A stretch of 14,517 nucleotides of DNA from an uncultured Spirochaetaceae bacterium. GTDB taxonomy: Bacteria; Spirochaetota; Spirochaetia; Treponematales; Treponemataceae. The notes beneath the pieces were generated by a model, which did not search any database, was not told the DNA's origin, and worked only from the letters and a program-made list of their open reading frames with translations. Positions 1 through 7,218 of the stretch are shown here, piece by piece. The translations under genes and the position numbers were made by a program. The DNA lies in NCBI GenBank assembly GCA_902773215.1, contig CACYDQ010000131.1, forward strand, positions 1 through 14,517. The letters are read 5' to 3'. Numbering within the stretch: the stretch's first letter is position 1; each line of letters begins with the position of its first letter.

Positions 1-3
1 ACT

Positions 4-657
4 ATGTACAACTATATTTTCTTCGACTTCGACGGCACGCTCTTTGACACATCGGAGGGCGTGTTCAAGTCATTCGACTGTGTGGCGGAAGCCTACCACA
101 TCGAGCTTGCCGACAGGAGCATCTACAATACGATGATTGGTCCGCCCCTGCGAGAGAGCTTTACCCGCGTCTTCCACTTCAAGGAGGAGGAGCTTGCCCC
201 TGCGATGGCCGTCTACCGCGACTACTATCAGAAGCAGGGGATGTTCGAAGTCCGCGCCTACGACGGCATTGTAGACTGCATCAAGACCCTCCGCGCGGCA
301 GGAAAGAAAACCTACGTCGCGACGAGCAAGCCCGAGGTCTACGCCAGGCAGATTCTGGAAAAGCAGGGGATGCTGGACTTGTTCGATTTCGTGGGCGGCA
401 GCGACCTTGCCGAGAAAGACCGGGTGAACAAAGTAGACATCATAAACTACGTGCTGGAAAGCGAGGGGCTGGCCGACCGCAAGGCAGAGTGCATCATGGT
501 CGGCGACACCCACTTTGACATGGACGGGGCTGCCAAGGCCGGACTTGATACAATAGGGGTATTGTATGGCTTCGGCAGCCGGGAGAGCCTGGAGCAGTCC
601 GGTGCCAAAGTCATCGTCCAGACCCCCGCCGATGTGGCGCGGGTCGTGCTGGGCTAA
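4..657 (+). CDS. HAD-superfamily phosphatase (phosphoglycolate phosphatase-like)
   Basis: A 217-residue cytoplasmic haloacid-dehalogenase-type phosphohydrolase, subfamily IA. All four HAD motifs are visible: motif I DFDGTLFDT with nucleophile Asp8 and acid/base Asp10, motif II at Thr107-Ser108 (ATSKP), motif III Lys143, and motif IV GDTHFDMD with Asp168, Asp172 and Asp174 for Mg2+. The helical cap lies between motifs I and II, about residues 15-90. The C-terminal stretch VLYGFGSRESLEQSGA is typical of the Gph/COG0546 group, which hydrolyses phosphoglycolate or other small phosphomonoesters such as nucleoside monophosphates; the substrate cannot be read from sequence. The ATG is 3 bases into the window, so its ribosome-binding site and promoter are not visible, but MYNYIFFDFDGTL is a normal beginning for the family. 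It converges on tpiA with an 11-base gap and no clear terminator between them. Confidence 0.88.
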   Translation: MYNYIFFDFDGTLFDTSEGVFKSFDCVAEAYHIELADRSIYNTMIGPPLRESFTRVFHFKEEELAPAMAVYRDYYQKQGMFEVRAYDGIVDCIKTLRAAGKKTYVATSKPEVYARQILEKQGMLDLFDFVGGSDLAEKDRVNKVDIINYVLESEGLADRKAECIMVGDTHFDMDGAAKAGLDTIGVLYGFGSRESLEQSGAKVIVQTPADVARVVLG

Positions 658-668
658 GAAAAAGCTGA

Positions 669-1418
669 TTACAGGACGCAGATGGGCTCGAAGGTGTCGG
701 CCTTGAGAGAAGCTCCGCCGATGAGTCCGCCGTCAATGTCGGGCTGCTCGAGCAGCTCCTTGGCATTGGAGGCCTTCATCGATCCTCCGTACTGGATGAT
801 CGTCTCGTCGGCAACCTTCTGATTGTAGAGCTTGGCGATGTAGCCGCGCACGAACTTGTGGATTGCCTCCGCGTCAGCGGGAGTAGCGGTCTTGCCCGTA
901 CCGATGGCCCAGACGGGCTCGTAGGCAATCGTCACCTTCTTCATCTGCTCCTCGCTTACACCGGCAAGGTCGGCGGAAAGCTGGAAGGCGCAGACCTGCT
1001 CGGCGTTCCCGGCCTCGCGGTCCTCAAGCAGCTCACCGATGCAGAGCACGACCTCAAGGCCCTGCTCCAAGGCGCGGCGGACCTTCTTGTTGATAAGCTC
1101 GTCGCTTTCGCCAATCTCATGCCGCCTCTCGCTGTGGCCGAGGATGACGACCTGAACGCCGATGTCCTTGAGCATCTCCGCGGAGACCTCACCGGTGTGC
1201 GCGCCGTTTCCGGTCGCCGCCATGTCCTGGGAGCCGAGCAGGATGTTGCTGCCCTTGAGCACCTGAGCAACCGCGTCAAGGTAGACGAAGGGAACGCCCA
1301 CCATATATTTGTTGCTCTTTCCCTTGAGGGCGGCGACGAGATCCTGTGCGAGCTTCACTGAGCCGGCCTTGTCCAGGTTCATCTTCCAGTTCCCGGCGAT
1401 ATAATGTGTCCTAGCCAT
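669..1418 (-). CDS. tpiA: Triose-phosphate isomerase
   Basis: A full-length (249 aa) TIM-barrel enzyme that interconverts dihydroxyacetone phosphate and glyceraldehyde 3-phosphate in glycolysis and gluconeogenesis. The catalytic residues are all present: Lys12 in AGNWKMN, electrophile His95 in ILGHSERR, and base Glu167 in AYEPVWAIGTGKTA, which also opens the flexible loop 6. The phosphate-binding segments YGGS (210-213) and GGLIGGASL (230-238) are intact. The start is supported by an AGGAGAA Shine-Dalgarno (complement of 1423-1429) four bases upstream of ATG and by a sigma70-like promoter on the same strand. It is divergent from the transporter gene and convergent with the HAD gene, so it is probably monocistronic. 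Confidence 0.97.
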   Translation of the reverse strand: MARTHYIAGNWKMNLDKAGSVKLAQDLVAALKGKSNKYMVGVPFVYLDAVAQVLKGSNILLGSQDMAATGNGAHTGEVSAEMLKDIGVQVVILGHSERRHEIGESDELINKKVRRALEQGLEVVLCIGELLEDREAGNAEQVCAFQLSADLAGVSEEQMKKVTIAYEPVWAIGTGKTATPADAEAIHKFVRGYIAKLYNQKVADETIIQYGGSMKASNAKELLEQPDIDGGLIGGASLKADTFEPICVL

Positions 1419-1456
1419 ATTGTTCTCCTATATAACGTATAATGTAGTTACCCTTG

Positions 1457-1485
1457 ATTCTAGCGAAAACGGGAAGTATTTTCAA
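1457..1485 (-). promoter_or_regulatory. tpiA sigma70-type promoter
   Basis: On the minus strand TTGAAA (complement of 1480-1485), a 17-base spacer and TAGAAT (complement of 1457-1462) each match the -35 and -10 consensus at five of six bases. The predicted transcript starts near 1450, giving a leader of about 32 nt that carries the tpiA Shine-Dalgarno. Confidence 0.7.
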
Positions 1486-1519
1486 TGGCAAGAGAACTCT
1501 GTGCAAGCCGCCCGTTTCG

Positions 1520-1528
1520 TGCTATAAT
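1520..1528 (+). promoter_or_regulatory. Extended -10 promoter of the NSS transporter
   Basis: TGC followed by a perfect TATAAT (1523-1528) forms an extended -10 element. The hexamer at the -35 position (1500-1505, TGTGCA) is poor. Transcription should start near 1535, only 3-5 bases before the ATG at 1539, and no Shine-Dalgarno is present. Confidence 0.6.
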
Positions 1529-1538
1529 CCGGACAACT

Positions 1539-2912
1539 ATGGAAAAGAGAGAAAACTTCAAGTCCAGGATTGGATTCATCATGACATCGGCGGGATGCGC
1601 CATCGGGCTGGGGAACGTGTGGCGGTTCCCCTTCATCACCGGGCAGTACGGCGGAGCGGCGTTCGTGCTCTTCTACCTCATCTTTTTGTTGCTGCTCGGG
1701 CTCCCGATTATGGCGATGGAATTCGCCGTCGGCCGGGCGAGCGGCAAAAGCTCCGTCCGTTCCTTCCACGCACTGGAGCCGTCCGGCAGCAAGTGGCATA
1801 TCTTCGGCTACGCGGCTGCGGCGGGCAACTACGTGCTTATGGCGTTCTACACGACTGTCGCGGGATGGATGCTCGCCTACATCTTCAAGAGCGCGAAGGG
1901 GTTGTTCTCCGGCATGACACCAGACGAAGTGTCCGCCGTATTCGGCAACATGCTCGCAAATCCAGCGGAGCAAGTAACCTGGATGGTCATCGTCGTCGTC
2001 ATCGGTTTCGCCATCTGCATGAGAGGTCTGAAAGGCGGCGTGGAGAAAGCCTCTACCTTCATCATGACAAGCCTGCTCTTCCTCATGCTCGTTCTCGTAG
2101 TCCGTGCCGTTACCCTTCCGGGAGCGGGGTCAGGGCTCGCCTTCTACCTCAAACCGGACTTCGGCAAGATGGCACAAAGCGGCATCGGGGAAGTCATCTT
2201 CGCCGCGATGGGCCAGTCATTCTTCACGCTCTCGCTCGGAATAGGCTCGCTCGCCATCTTCGGCAGCTACATCGGAAAGGAGAAAGCCCTGACCGGTGAA
2301 GCCGTCAGCATCATCTCGCTCGACACATTCGTCGCGCTCATGGCGGGCTTCATCATATTCCCCACCTGCTTCGCATTCGGCGTGAACCCCGGGCAGGGGC
2401 CGGGACTCATCTTCGCCACCCTCCCGAACATCTTCAACGCCATGCATTTCGGCCGCGTCTGGGGCACGCTCTTCTTTGTGTTCATGTCCTTCGCATCGCT
2501 GTCAACGGTCATCGCGGTCTTCGAGAACATCATCGCCTACGCAATGGACATGGCGGGCTGGAGCCGCCGTAAGGCCGTGCTGGTAAACCTTGTCCTCGTG
2601 CTGCTGCTCTCCCTGCCCTGCGCCCTCGGCTTCAACCTCTGGTCGGCTGTCACGGTGCCGGGCATAGGGAACATACAGGATGTGGAGGATTTCCTTGTCT
2701 CCAACAACCTGCTGCCCCTCGGCTCGCTCATCTACCTGCTTTTCTGCACGACCCGCTACGGCTGGGGATTCGACAAATTCGTCACAGAGGCCAACACGGG
2801 GAGCGGCATCAAATTCCCCAAGGCCATCCGCTTCTACGTCACCTGGATTCTGCCCCTCATCATCATCGGAATCTGGGTTACGGGCTACGTCCAGAAATTC
2901 ATACTGAAATGA
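1539..2912 (+). CDS. Sodium:neurotransmitter symporter (NSS/SNF) family amino-acid transporter
   Basis: A 457-residue inner-membrane transporter with the LeuT fold, expected to couple Na+ entry to uptake of an amino acid or related amine. The family signature is plain: the unwound TM1 segment AIGLGNVWRFP (residues 21-31), then QYGGAAF leading into TM2 with GLPIMAMEFAVGR, and the TM6 segment SFFTLSLGIGSLAIFGSYIGKE. I count about 11 hydrophobic helices, as in the bacterial MhsT/Tyt1 branch, rather than 12. I chose the ATG at 1539 over the in-frame ATG at 1485 because homologues begin just ahead of the SRIGF motif and because the -10 box at 1523-1528 would lie inside the longer version. There is no Shine-Dalgarno. 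A hairpin terminator follows the stop. Substrate specificity cannot be read from sequence. Confidence 0.92.
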   Translation: MEKRENFKSRIGFIMTSAGCAIGLGNVWRFPFITGQYGGAAFVLFYLIFLLLLGLPIMAMEFAVGRASGKSSVRSFHALEPSGSKWHIFGYAAAAGNYVLMAFYTTVAGWMLAYIFKSAKGLFSGMTPDEVSAVFGNMLANPAEQVTWMVIVVVIGFAICMRGLKGGVEKASTFIMTSLLFLMLVLVVRAVTLPGAGSGLAFYLKPDFGKMAQSGIGEVIFAAMGQSFFTLSLGIGSLAIFGSYIGKEKALTGEAVSIISLDTFVALMAGFIIFPTCFAFGVNPGQGPGLIFATLPNIFNAMHFGRVWGTLFFVFMSFASLSTVIAVFENIIAYAMDMAGWSRRKAVLVNLVLVLLLSLPCALGFNLWSAVTVPGIGNIQDVEDFLVSNNLLPLGSLIYLLFCTTRYGWGFDKFVTEANTGSGIKFPKAIRFYVTWILPLIIIGIWVTGYVQKFILK

Positions 2913-2918
2913 AGGCAT

Positions 2919-2949
2919 CCTGCCGCCCGCACAGGGAGGCAGGGATTTT
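2919..2949 (+). terminator. Probable intrinsic terminator after the NSS transporter
   Basis: CCTGCC (2919-2924) pairs with GGCAGG (2938-2943), and CCC (2926-2928) pairs with GGG (2934-2936) across a G-A mismatch, closing a five-base loop. A short ATTTT tail follows, so termination may be only moderate. It begins 7 bases after the stop codon. Confidence 0.55.
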
Positions 2950-2962
2950 CTACTCCGAGAAT

Positions 2963-3039
2963 ACGGATACCGGGCAGGACTCAAAAGGAACCCGACCGAA
3001 TTTCTGAGCCCGGCTCCTCCACCTTCCTCCGGTGTCCGT
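2963..3039. other. Interrupted inverted repeat with two competing stems in the NSS-PUR intergenic region
   Basis: An outer pair joins 2963-2973 (ACGGATACCGG) and 3029-3039 (CCGGTGTCCGT), 11 positions with one G-U wobble. An inner pair, CCGGGC (2970-2975) with GCCCGG (3008-3013), reuses part of the outer left arm, so the two folds exclude each other. It lies after the transporter terminator and before the promoter candidates of the PUR gene, and belongs to no gene I recognise. It could be a small RNA, a processed 3' end or a chance repeat. Confidence 0.4.
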
Positions 3040-3055
3040 CAGCTTTACGTCCCAC

Positions 3056-3102
3056 TTGTCAAAGAAGACGAAATATGCTAATCTTCTGAAACTCAATACA
3101 AT
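3056..3102 (+). promoter_or_regulatory. Candidate promoter region of the PUR-domain gene
   Basis: Two readings compete. TTGTCA (3056-3061), 17 bases, then TAATCT (3079-3084) has a good -35 and a weak -10. TACAAT (3097-3102) is a good -10 without a clear -35 and would give a leader of about 33 nt. An AGAAGA (3063-3068)/TCTTCT (3082-3087) inverted repeat spans the first spacer and could be an operator. Confidence 0.35.
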
Positions 3103-3141
3103 CAATATTTTAACCCCAAAACAGTACAAGGGAAGGACAAC

Positions 3142-3645
3142 ATGGGAATCAGAGGAGAGCTTTACACCACGCAGGTGCAGGTGAACAACAGGTCTTACTT
3201 TTTCAACGTGAAGGAGAACAGGAACGGGGATGTATTCCTGCAGGTCGTCGAGAGCAAGATTTCGGACGGACAGGACGACAGGCGGGCAATCGTCATCTTC
3301 GAGGACAACATGAAGGATTTCCTCGGAGGCCTTGACGAGTCGCTCAAGTTCATCGAGAAGAACAGGAAGGAACAGGCCAAGGCGAGGGCAGAGAAGAAGC
3401 TTGCGAAGGAAGCAAAGTACAAGGCTCTTGCCGCCGAGGAGCGCGGGGACGATGACTTCAGCGTCAAGAAGGTCTACCGCCGCAAGGGCGAGAGCCGCCT
3501 CGTCGCCATGAAGCGGGCAGAAAAAGAGGATCAGCGCGAGCCGGACGGCATAAAGCGCAGCGGCCGTGTCCTGCACGTAAAGTCCAAGCGGGATGTTGCA
3601 CCGGCAGATGCCGCCCCTCTGGCGGAAACGGAAGCCTCGTCATAA
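3142..3645 (+). CDS. PUR-domain (DUF3276-like) DNA/RNA-binding protein
   Basis: A 167-residue protein. Residues 1-73 (MGIRGELYTTQVQV, then RSYFFNVKENRNGDVFLQVVE, then RRAIVIFEDNMKDFLGGL) fit the single PUR-alpha-like repeat of small bacterial PUR proteins, known in spirochaetes (Borrelia BpuR) and Bacteroidetes, which dimerise and bind single-stranded nucleic acid. Residues 73-150 form a long, strongly basic, helix-prone tail (many KAK, RAEKK and KRAEK groups) ending in RSGRVLHVKSKR, followed by an acidic/Ala-rich end. The tail is longer than in the minimal domain proteins and probably adds nonspecific RNA or DNA affinity. An AAGGGAAGGA Shine-Dalgarno a few bases upstream supports the ATG. 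A role as a transcriptional or translational regulator is inferred from the Borrelia homologue. Confidence 0.8.
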   Translation: MGIRGELYTTQVQVNNRSYFFNVKENRNGDVFLQVVESKISDGQDDRRAIVIFEDNMKDFLGGLDESLKFIEKNRKEQAKARAEKKLAKEAKYKALAAEERGDDDFSVKKVYRRKGESRLVAMKRAEKEDQREPDGIKRSGRVLHVKSKRDVAPADAAPLAETEASS

Positions 3646-3685
3646 GCGGGCACATCTCTTTGCCGGAGTTCTTTCGCACGTATTC

Positions 3686-3714
3686 TTGAAAGCTTCTTCC
3701 ATTATCGCTATACT
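3686..3714 (+). promoter_or_regulatory. htrA promoter positioned for a leaderless transcript
   Basis: TTGAAA (3686-3691), exactly 17 bases, then TATACT (3709-3714): five of six consensus matches in each hexamer. The expected start of transcription is at 3721, next to the A of the ATG at 3722. The AGGA at 3717-3720 is too close to the ATG to serve as a Shine-Dalgarno. Confidence 0.7.
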
Positions 3715-3721
3715 GTAGGAT

Positions 3722-5023
3722 ATGAGATTATACTCTTTCAAGCATATTTTAATGACCGCCATCATTTCGGCGGTCGTCTCCGCCGCGTTCGTGGCGTTTA
3801 TAAACAAAGCAGTCCGCATGTCAGGCAGCAACCTGGCTGACGCCCTCGTGGAGGAGCAGGCACTGGCTGATGCCGTGACGGAGGATTCCCTCGGAAGCGA
3901 AATAGACATAGACGACGTTTCCGGGGCGGAGTTCGTCCTGGAGACCAACAGCCCCGTCCTGCAGGTGGCGGGCAGCAGCAAGGACTACACGCAGGACGAG
4001 ATGCAGAACATCTCGGTCTACGAGAAGTGCAACGAGGCTGTCGTCAACATCACGACCCAGGTCATGGGCTACAACTGGTTCTACGAGCCGGTCGTCACGT
4101 CGTCGGGCTCCGGGTCGGGCTCCATCATCGACAAGCGGGGCTACGTCGTCACGAACGTCCACGTCATAGAGAACGCTTCCACCATAAACATCTCGCTCGC
4201 CGACGGCACCAGCTACGAGGGCCGCGTCGTCGGGCAGGACAAGGAGTGCGATATTGCCGTGCTCAAGTTCGACCCGCCCGAGAACGTGGAGCTCAAGACA
4301 ATCTCCTTCGGCGACAGCACGAGCCTTAAGGTGGGCCAGAAGGTCATAGCTATCGGGAACCCCTTCGCCCTTGAGCGGACGATGACGACGGGAATCATCT
4401 CCGGCCTGGGCCGCCCGATTCAGGAAAGCGACAACGTCATCATCCGCGACATGATACAGACCGACGCGGCAATCAACCCGGGCAACTCCGGCGGCCCCCT
4501 CCTGGACAGCCAGGGCCGCATGATCGGGATAAACACGATAATCTATTCTGCGTCCGGTTCTTCCAGCGGCGTCGGGTTCGCCATCCCTGCGTCCACGGCC
4601 CGCCGCGTCGTCAACGACCTGATGAAGTACGGCAAAGTCAACCGCGGGGTGATGCAGCTCTCCCTCATCCAGAATACCGCCCGCATAGCGAGCTACGCGG
4701 GCTACGGGGTCAGCACCGGCATGATAGTCAGCCGGGTTGCCAGGGGCAGCGAGGCCGAAAAGGCCGGAATCAGGGGCGGAACAAAGGCCGTCCAGTACGG
4801 CCGCTGGAACACGACGACGATTTACCTGGGCGGTGATGTCATCACCAAGATAAACGGAATCGCCGTCGCCAAGCTCGCGGACTACTACAGCGCGCTGGAG
4901 GACAAGAAGCCCGGCGACACCGTGACCGTCACTGTCTGGCGGGATGGGAAGTACGTTGAGGTCAAGGTTGTCCTGGAAGCCTATAGCGACGGGGCATCCT
5001 CGTCCACAGGCAAGAGCATCTAG
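3722..5023 (+). CDS. HtrA/DegP-family trypsin-like serine protease with one PDZ domain
   Basis: A 433-residue envelope protease. A single hydrophobic segment (about residues 8-28) preceded by basic residues acts as a signal anchor, so the protease faces the periplasm. An acidic linker (38-90) leads to the chymotrypsin-fold domain (about 95-300), whose triad is His147 (TNVHVIE), Asp177 (DIAVLKF) and Ser256 (NPGNSGGPL). One PDZ domain follows (about 308-418, including GGDVITKINGIAV). A DegS-like architecture with one PDZ suggests either general protein quality control or regulated cleavage of an anti-sigma factor; the ECF/anti-sigma pair 1.6 kb downstream is a possible client, but that is inference. 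The ATG directly follows a strong promoter, so the mRNA is predicted to be leaderless. cysS follows after 23 bases and is probably cotranscribed. Confidence 0.93.
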   Translation: MRLYSFKHILMTAIISAVVSAAFVAFINKAVRMSGSNLADALVEEQALADAVTEDSLGSEIDIDDVSGAEFVLETNSPVLQVAGSSKDYTQDEMQNISVYEKCNEAVVNITTQVMGYNWFYEPVVTSSGSGSGSIIDKRGYVVTNVHVIENASTINISLADGTSYEGRVVGQDKECDIAVLKFDPPENVELKTISFGDSTSLKVGQKVIAIGNPFALERTMTTGIISGLGRPIQESDNVIIRDMIQTDAAINPGNSGGPLLDSQGRMIGINTIIYSASGSSSGVGFAIPASTARRVVNDLMKYGKVNRGVMQLSLIQNTARIASYAGYGVSTGMIVSRVARGSEAEKAGIRGGTKAVQYGRWNTTTIYLGGDVITKINGIAVAKLADYYSALEDKKPGDTVTVTVWRDGKYVEVKVVLEAYSDGASSSTGKSI

Positions 5024-5046
5024 TTACGGCATAAGAGGATATCAAG

Positions 5047-6597
5047 ATGGGTTTGCGCCTTTTCAACACGATGGGACGGACGATGCAGGAATTCGTCCCC
5101 ATTACGGACGGCTTCGTCGGCTTCTACGGCTGCGGCCCCACGGTCTATAACTACGCCCACATCGGCAACCTCCGTGCCTACGTCTTCCTGGACACGCTCG
5201 ACAGGACGCTGACATTCCTGGGCTATGACAAGAAGCACGTGATGAACATTACGGACATCGGCCACCTGACCGGGGACTCCGACTCGGGCGAGGACAAGAT
5301 GCTCAAGACCGCCCGGGAGCGGCACGAGAGTGTGCTTGAGGTCGCCAAGTTCTATACGGACGCCTTCCTGAGCGACATTGACAGCTTGAACATCATCCGG
5401 CCGGACGTGATATGCAAGGCGACCGAGCACGTGCAGGAGATGATTGACCTTATCAAGCGGATAGAGGCGAACGGCCACACCTACATGGCGGGCGGCAACC
5501 TCTACTACGACGTGTCCACCTATCCCCATTACGGCGACCTCGCAGGCCTCGACATGGACAAGCTCAAGGCCGGGGCGCGGATTGACATAGACCAGAACAA
5601 GCGCAGTCCCTACGACTTCGTGCTCTGGTTCACCAAGAGCAAGTTCGAGAACCAGGCGATGACCTGGGAATCCCCTTGGGGACGGGGCTACCCCGGCTGG
5701 CACATCGAGTGCTCGGCGATGAGCATGAAGTACCTGGGCGAGCACTTCGACATCCACACGGGCGGCATTGACCACATCCCCATCCACCACACCAACGAGA
5801 TAGCCCAGAGCGAGGGGGCGACCGGCAGCAAATGGGTCAACTACTGGCTGCACAACGAGTTCCTCGTCATATCGAAAGGCGGCAAGGACGCCGGTGACTC
5901 CGGTGAGGGAGACAAGATGTCCAAGTCCTCCGGTAACTTTCTGCGCCTTCAGACGTTAATAGATAAAGGCTTTTCCCCTCTGGACTACCGCTTCTTCCTG
6001 CTCGGCACCCATTACCGCAAGCAGATTTACTTCAGCGATGAGGCCATGGCGGGCGCAAAGAAAGGACGGGAGGCCCTCGTGCAGCGGCTCGTCCGCCTTG
6101 CGAGAAACGCAGGACAGGATAAACTTGCTGCCCTCGCGGAAAAAAAGTTCGCCAGGGGTGAGGCTGCCGGCCTGACGGGCCTTTCCGGGAAAGCCGCTGG
6201 CTATGTGGAAGATTTCCGTGCCGGGCTGGAGAATGACCTTTCCACCCCGGTCGCCTTGAGCCAGATACAGAAAGTTGCCAAGGATTCCGCGCTGGAATCT
6301 GCCGAGGCACTGGAGCTGGTTGCGAGGATGGACAGCGTGACGGGGCTTTCCCTGCTCAAGTCCGCCCTGGAGGCGGCAAAGGCGGAGGCCGCGAGCGTCA
6401 CGGCTGCGGGCAGCTCCGGCGGGAGCGACCATTCGGGCGATCCGGAGGCCGCCGGAATCGATGCCCTCGTTGCGGAGCGGCAGAAGGCAAAAGCGGAGAA
6501 GAACTTCGCCCGGGCCGACGAAATCCGTAAGGAGCTTTCCGCGAGGGGCATAACGGTGACGGACACCCCGAACGGTCCTGTCTGGAAACGTGGCTGA
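5047..6597 (+). CDS. cysS: Cysteinyl-tRNA synthetase
   Basis: A 516-residue class I aminoacyl-tRNA synthetase that attaches cysteine to tRNA-Cys using ATP. The HIGH-like motif is HIGN (38-41) in [16 protein letters not shown]. The zinc that recognises cysteine is held by Cys29, Cys222 (WHIECSAM), His247 and Glu251 ([10 protein letters not shown]), the expected ligand set. KMSKS is intact at 290-294. After the helical DALR-type region comes a Ser/Gly/Asp-rich linker (about 445-468) and a short C-terminal domain (about 470-516, [17 protein letters not shown]) that contacts the anticodon side. The length is somewhat above the usual 460-500 because of insertions near 280-288 and 445-468. An AGAGGA Shine-Dalgarno 7 bases upstream sets the start. 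Probably cotranscribed with htrA. Confidence 0.97.
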   Translation: MGLRLFNTMGRTMQEFVPITDGFVGFYGCGPTVYNYAHIGNLRAYVFLDTLDRTLTFLGYDKKHVMNITDIGHLTGDSDSGEDKMLKTARERHESVLEVAKFYTDAFLSDIDSLNIIRPDVICKATEHVQEMIDLIKRIEANGHTYMAGGNLYYDVSTYPHYGDLAGLDMDKLKAGARIDIDQNKRSPYDFVLWFTKSKFENQAMTWESPWGRGYPGWHIECSAMSMKYLGEHFDIHTGGIDHIPIHHTNEIAQSEGATGSKWVNYWLHNEFLVISKGGKDAGDSGEGDKMSKSSGNFLRLQTLIDKGFSPLDYRFFLLGTHYRKQIYFSDEAMAGAKKGREALVQRLVRLARNAGQDKLAALAEKKFARGEAAGLTGLSGKAAGYVEDFRAGLENDLSTPVALSQIQKVAKDSALESAEALELVARMDSVTGLSLLKSALEAAKAEAASVTAAGSSGGSDHSGDPEAAGIDALVAERQKAKAEKNFARADEIRKELSARGITVTDTPNGPVWKRG

Positions 6598-6609
6598 GTA
6601 AAAAATAAG

Positions 6610-6637
6610 AAATTCCTAAGAACTTTCTTAGAAATTT
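6610..6637. repeat. AT-rich inverted repeat upstream of the ECF sigma gene
   Basis: Left arm 6610-6622 (AAATTCCTAAGAA) and right arm 6625-6637 (TTCTTAGAAATTT) are complementary at 12 of 13 positions around a CT centre. It lies 12 bases after cysS and 20 bases before the sigma gene. The stem has little GC and the tail is only TTTTG, so an operator is at least as likely as a terminator. Confidence 0.5.
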
Positions 6638-6646
6638 TGTAACTGA
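6619..6646 (+). promoter_or_regulatory. Candidate ECF-type autoregulatory promoter
   Basis: AGAACTT (6619-6625), 16 bases, then ACTGA (6642-6646) resembles the E. coli sigmaE consensus (GGAACTT, N16, TCTGA). It lies just upstream of the sigma gene, where autoregulated ECF promoters usually sit, and overlaps the inverted repeat. The match is short and the specificity of this sigma factor is unknown. Confidence 0.3.
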
Positions 6647-6657
6647 AAGAGGACGAT

Positions 6658-7218
6658 GTGGGTTCTATAGATAAAGAAGCAACAGAAAAAGCCGAGATAC
6701 ATTGCGCTGATTCCGTTGACTTCAAGAGGCTTTACGATGCGACGATGAGCCTGTTGTTCAAGATTTCCTTGAGAATCGTGAACGATGAGGAAGCTGCCGA
6801 GGATTTGGTGCATGATTCCTTCATCAAGGCGAACGAAAAGGAGCTGGTCTTTCCATCGATTGACGATGCAAAGTTCTGGCTCATCCGGGTCGTAAAGAAC
6901 GCTTCGCTTAACTATGCCAAGCGCAAGGTCAGGGAAGCAAAGGCGTACCACAAGGCCCTGTATGAGGGCCGCCAGGAGATGGAAAGTGGTGAGACCGAGC
7001 TTCTGAAGAAAGAGACCGTTGAGAAGGCAAAGGAAGCATTGGAGAAGCTGCCGCCGAAACTGAAGGAAGTCCTGGTGCTCCGGGAGTACGGTGGTATGAA
7101 TTACAAGGAGATTGGCAAAATCCTTGGCATCACGGAAGGAAACGTGAAGGTCAGGGTTTTCCGAGCTAGGGAACAATTGTTGAAGTATATAGGAGAAGAA
7201 GATGTTTACCTGTCCTAA
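6658..7218 (+). CDS. ECF-type RNA polymerase sigma factor (sigma70 family)
   Basis: A 186-residue group 4 sigma factor. Region 2 spans about residues 21-95 (FKRLYDATMSLLFKISLRIV, then DEEAAEDLVHDSFIKA, which binds core polymerase and melts the -10). Region 4 spans about 125-180 (LEKLPPKLKEVLVLREYGG, then the helix-turn-helix MNYKEIGKILGITEGNVKVRVFRARE), which reads the -35. There is no region 1 or 3, as expected for the class. The start is GTG at 6658, after AGAGGA at 6648-6653; an ATG two bases earlier is out of frame and meets a stop after four codons. The gene overlaps the anti-sigma gene by 17 bases, a classic sign of a paired regulator. Base composition looks more AT-rich than cysS. Similarity to the treponemal RpoE-like factor near cysS is from memory. 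Confidence 0.92.
   Translation: MGSIDKEATEKAEIHCADSVDFKRLYDATMSLLFKISLRIVNDEEAAEDLVHDSFIKANEKELVFPSIDDAKFWLIRVVKNASLNYAKRKVREAKAYHKALYEGRQEMESGETELLKKETVEKAKEALEKLPPKLKEVLVLREYGGMNYKEIGKILGITEGNVKVRVFRAREQLLKYIGEEDVYLS

Noticed and set aside
658..668. Bidirectional terminator between the HAD gene and tpiA
   Set aside because: The 11-base gap has only an A5 run and no usable stem.
1485..1538. Longer N-terminus of the transporter from ATG 1485
   Set aside because: It would span the perfect TATAAT at 1523-1528 and overlap the tpiA -35 element; family members begin near the SRIGF motif.
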